Positions 62,003 through 64,000 of a DNA stretch of 64,000 bases are shown piece after piece. The notes below the pieces were generated by a model. That model did no database searches, had not been told where the DNA came from, and saw nothing but the letters and a program-made list of their open reading frames with translations. The position numbers and the translations under genes were made by a program. Positions within the stretch are counted from its first letter, which is position 1, and each line of letters starts with the position of its first letter. Source of the DNA: Streptomyces sp. R41 (GTDB lineage: Bacteria > Actinomycetota > Actinomycetes > Streptomycetales > Streptomycetaceae); assembly GCF_041053055.1 (NCBI RefSeq), contig NZ_CP163443.1, forward strand, positions 5,687,001 to 5,751,000, given 5' to 3'.

Positions 62003-64000
62003 CGGGCGCTCCCCTCCGGCTTGCGCACCTTCTGCGCCAGAGCCTCGACGTCCTGGACGAAACGGCGCGCGTCGGTGATCTGCGCTCCTGCGGCGTGGGC
62101 TCCTCTCTGGCACTGCTTGATGAGGTAGGCCGCCTGCGCTCCGTAGCGGTTTCTCACTTCCTCGTCGACGTCGCGGATCCGTGTGATGTCGCCGAACAGG
62201 GCGAGCGCCGCGACCTTCGTGAACTTCTCGGCGTCGTCAACGGCGGCGTGCAATTCCTGCTCAGGTCCGCCGGAGAGGTGGTGCTTGATCCACGCGGCTT
62301 CCAAGAAGGCATTCTCCAAGGCGATACGGCACAGGCTGGGCAGCACATGGGTCCGGGCCGCCAGCGGCAAGTCCGGGGTGCGGACGATGGCCATCGCGTC
62401 GGCGATCGCCTGCGCGACCGGGTCGGTCACTCGCTCGACCTTCACCCTCGAGGCCTTGCTCCGCTCGACCTGGAACACCGTCACCGGCAACTCCTGGCTC
62501 GTGAACGCCCGCTGGAGCCGGGTGTCGTGGGTGAACACGACGACCTGTCGGTGCTTGCCGAGCTCGTGCAGGACCTGAGCGAGCCCGTTGACCTTGGCGG
62601 GATCCATGGACTGCACCGGGTCGTCGACGACTATGAAACCGAACGGGCTGTCGGCCGTAACGGCGCGGGGCAGGAACAGTGACAGCGCGAGGGAGTGCAG
62701 CTCGCCCTGGCTCATGACGCCCAGCGCCGAGGCGTCCTGGCCGTCGACGGAGACGTCCATGACGAGCTTGCGTACGGTGGCCTTCTCGCTGCCGCGCAGG
62801 CTCACACCGTTGAGGTCGATGTTGCTCTCCTGGCGGAGCTTCTCCCAGATGCGCTGCGACTGGTCGGCGAAGCCCTCCATGCGCCGCTCCCGCAGCTCGG
62901 TGCTCAGTGCCTTGATCCAGGCACGGGCCCGCCGGATGTCTCTCAGCCGGGGATCGCTCTCCTTCGCGGCACGGGCCCGCTCCGCCCAGCCGGCCAGGCG
63001 GGTGACGAGCCGGCGCCAGCGTTCGTCCCGCTTCTCCAGCTCCCTCGTGGCGTTCTCTCTCACCGCGGCGCAAGCGTCAGCCAGCGTCCCGGCCGCCTCG
63101 TGGGCGCGCCGGACGAGCTCGCCCGGATCGCTGACCGTGCGGCAGGCGGCCCAGGCGTCCCACGGGTCGGTCAACGCGGCCGGGATCCGCTGGGGCCTGT
63201 GCACGAGGTCCTGCAGGACACGCACCGCCGACCGCAGTGCGCTGCGCGCGTCGTCGGCGGCCCTGGCTTCCTGCCGCAGTACGGCGATCTGCGCGGCGGC
63301 ACGCGCGGCCCACTCCCCGTCCAGGACGCGGTCCGTTCCGCAGACCGGGCAGGACCTCTCGTCGGGGTGCCGGTCGATGTGGGCCAGAGCCCTGGCGAGG
63401 AGGTCGGCGCGCTGGTGAGCGTCCTCGGCGCTCGTGCCGCGGACGTCCTCGGCATCGGCGAGGGCCTTGCGCAGCCCGACCACTGCGGCGGCGACCTGCT
63501 CCATGTCGGGGCCCTGCACGGCGACCGCGACCCGCAGCTCGGCGAGAAGGCCCTCGTCGGTGTCGGCGGGCAGTCCCGCCACCAGTGCCTCGACGGTGTC
63601 GAAGTCCGGGCTGCCCGGGGTGTCGATGGCCAGGAGGGCCTGCACTGCCCGCTCGTCGTCCTCCAGCGTGTACAGGGCGTCCACGAGTTCCGGGACTTCC
63701 GCCTTCGCCGCCTTCGCCGCGTCGTCGAGTACTTTCTCCTCCGCGCGAAGCCGGCTGTCCGCCGCGCTGAGATGCCGCAGGCCGAGGATAGTGGCGATGG
63801 CGTCGTACATCTCGGAGGGCTTGCCGCTGATCATGCGGTCGAGATCGACGTACGACAGAAAGGGCCGGTAGTCCTCCATGGCCTGCTTCCAGGCCACCTG
63901 GTCGAGAGGGACTCGTCCGTGTCCGGGCCGCTTGAACTCTGCCTGGGAGCCGCCGAAGTCCTCGCTCTCCCACGTGCGGGTGAGCGTGCTGCGGCCGGTG
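61999..64000 (-). CDS. RloC/PrrC-like ABC-type ATPase with zinc hook, N-terminus outside window
   Basis: 667 residues are visible and the frame is open to the window edge, so the Walker A part is missing. Two helical arms flank a CPVCG hook (near 63335-63350), as in RloC and Rad50. The ABC signature is MSQGELHSLALSLF, Walker B is FIVVDDPVQSMDP, and the H-loop is VVVFTHDTRL. The C-terminal ~160 residues contain CRIALENAF, an R-x3-E arrangement like the start of the anticodon-nuclease triad of PrrC, but the third His is not obvious. It overlaps the HEPN-like gene. DNA-damage- or phage-triggered nuclease is the likeliest role. Confidence 0.75.
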   Translation of the reverse strand, partial: TGRSTLTRTWESEDFGGSQAEFKRPGHGRVPLDQVAWKQAMEDYRPFLSYVDLDRMISGKPSEMYDAIATILGLRHLSAADSRLRAEEKVLDDAAKAAKAEVPELVDALYTLEDDERAVQALLAIDTPGSPDFDTVEALVAGLPADTDEGLLAELRVAVAVQGPDMEQVAAAVVGLRKALADAEDVRGTSAEDAHQRADLLARALAHIDRHPDERSCPVCGTDRVLDGEWAARAAAQIAVLRQEARAADDARSALRSAVRVLQDLVHRPQRIPAALTDPWDAWAACRTVSDPGELVRRAHEAAGTLADACAAVRENATRELEKRDERWRRLVTRLAGWAERARAAKESDPRLRDIRRARAWIKALSTELRERRMEGFADQSQRIWEKLRQESNIDLNGVSLRGSEKATVRKLVMDVSVDGQDASALGVMSQGELHSLALSLFLPRAVTADSPFGFIVVDDPVQSMDPAKVNGLAQVLHELGKHRQVVVFTHDTRLQRAFTSQELPVTVFQVERSKASRVKVERVTDPVAQAIADAMAIVRTPDLPLAARTHVLPSLCRIALENAFLEAAWIKHHLSGGPEQELHAAVDDAEKFTKVAALALFGDITRIRDVDEEVRNRYGAQAAYLIKQCQRGAHAAGAQITDARRFVQDVEALAQKVRKPEGSAR

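Noticed and set aside
54475..64000. Second copy of the tRNA-Thr 3' end as attR
   Set aside because: I looked for a repeat of the T-arm/acceptor sequence and did not see one in the window; it may lie beyond it.

Overview
The window is high-GC actinobacterial chromosome, almost certainly Streptomyces. The evidence is its codon bias, GTG/TTG starts, a WhiB-family protein, a BldG anti-anti-sigma factor, and a gene order that, from memory, matches the S. coelicolor SCO3580-SCO3540 core block. Much of the same block is recognisable in Mycobacterium tuberculosis (roughly Rv3682-Rv3644c: ponA2, whiB4, paired Get3-like ATPases, MBL hydrolase, crp, nth, CoA-Nudix, marP, ephE, acs, HAD hydrolase, cpaE/tad genes, helicase, topA, holB). 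Locus names are recalled, not searched.

Left part (1-26.5 kb): a truncated class A penicillin-binding protein, WblA, two coupled ArsA/Get3-like ATPases, DUF4177 and RidA proteins, a Nudix/MBL pair, a nucleotidyltransferase, Crp with a matching Crp site upstream, endonuclease III with a long Lys/Ala-rich N-terminal tail, a CoA-type Nudix hydrolase and the MarP-like membrane protease. Then come an epoxide-hydrolase-like protein coupled to a small holin-like membrane protein, NhaA, acetyl-CoA synthetase, a SulP-STAS-carbonic anhydrase fusion, a deacetylase-like lipoprotein, a CooC/MinD-like ATPase and a Fic-like protein that appears to lack its catalytic His.

Middle (26.5-44.5 kb): a 6C-type small RNA lies between a HAD hydrolase and a seven-gene Tad-type pilus operon. 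Three of the pilus proteins carry in-frame tandem repeats in their N-terminal tails (7-, 13- and 6-residue units). A MrfA/Hrq1-like helicase converges on the operon. Then follow bldG with its RsbW-like partner, the proton pyrophosphatase HppA, a lipoprotein, a methyltransferase, a Ser/Thr kinase with septum-like extracellular repeats, and a small membrane protein.

Replication block (44.7-54.3 kb): topoisomerase I, a very long MFS/thymidylate kinase/coiled-coil fusion, the delta' clamp-loader subunit and a secreted tripeptidyl-peptidase-like lipoprotein.

Right end (54.4-64 kb): tRNA-Thr(CGT) marks the boundary between core and acquired DNA. Immediately downstream is a decayed tyrosine integrase, followed by probable defence genes. 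One is a ~1,880-residue DUF4011-helicase-nuclease protein with a GreA/GreB-like C-terminus. The other is a two-gene unit of a zinc-hook ABC-type ATPase (running off the window) overlapped by a small HEPN-like protein. This end is the best candidate for an undescribed system.
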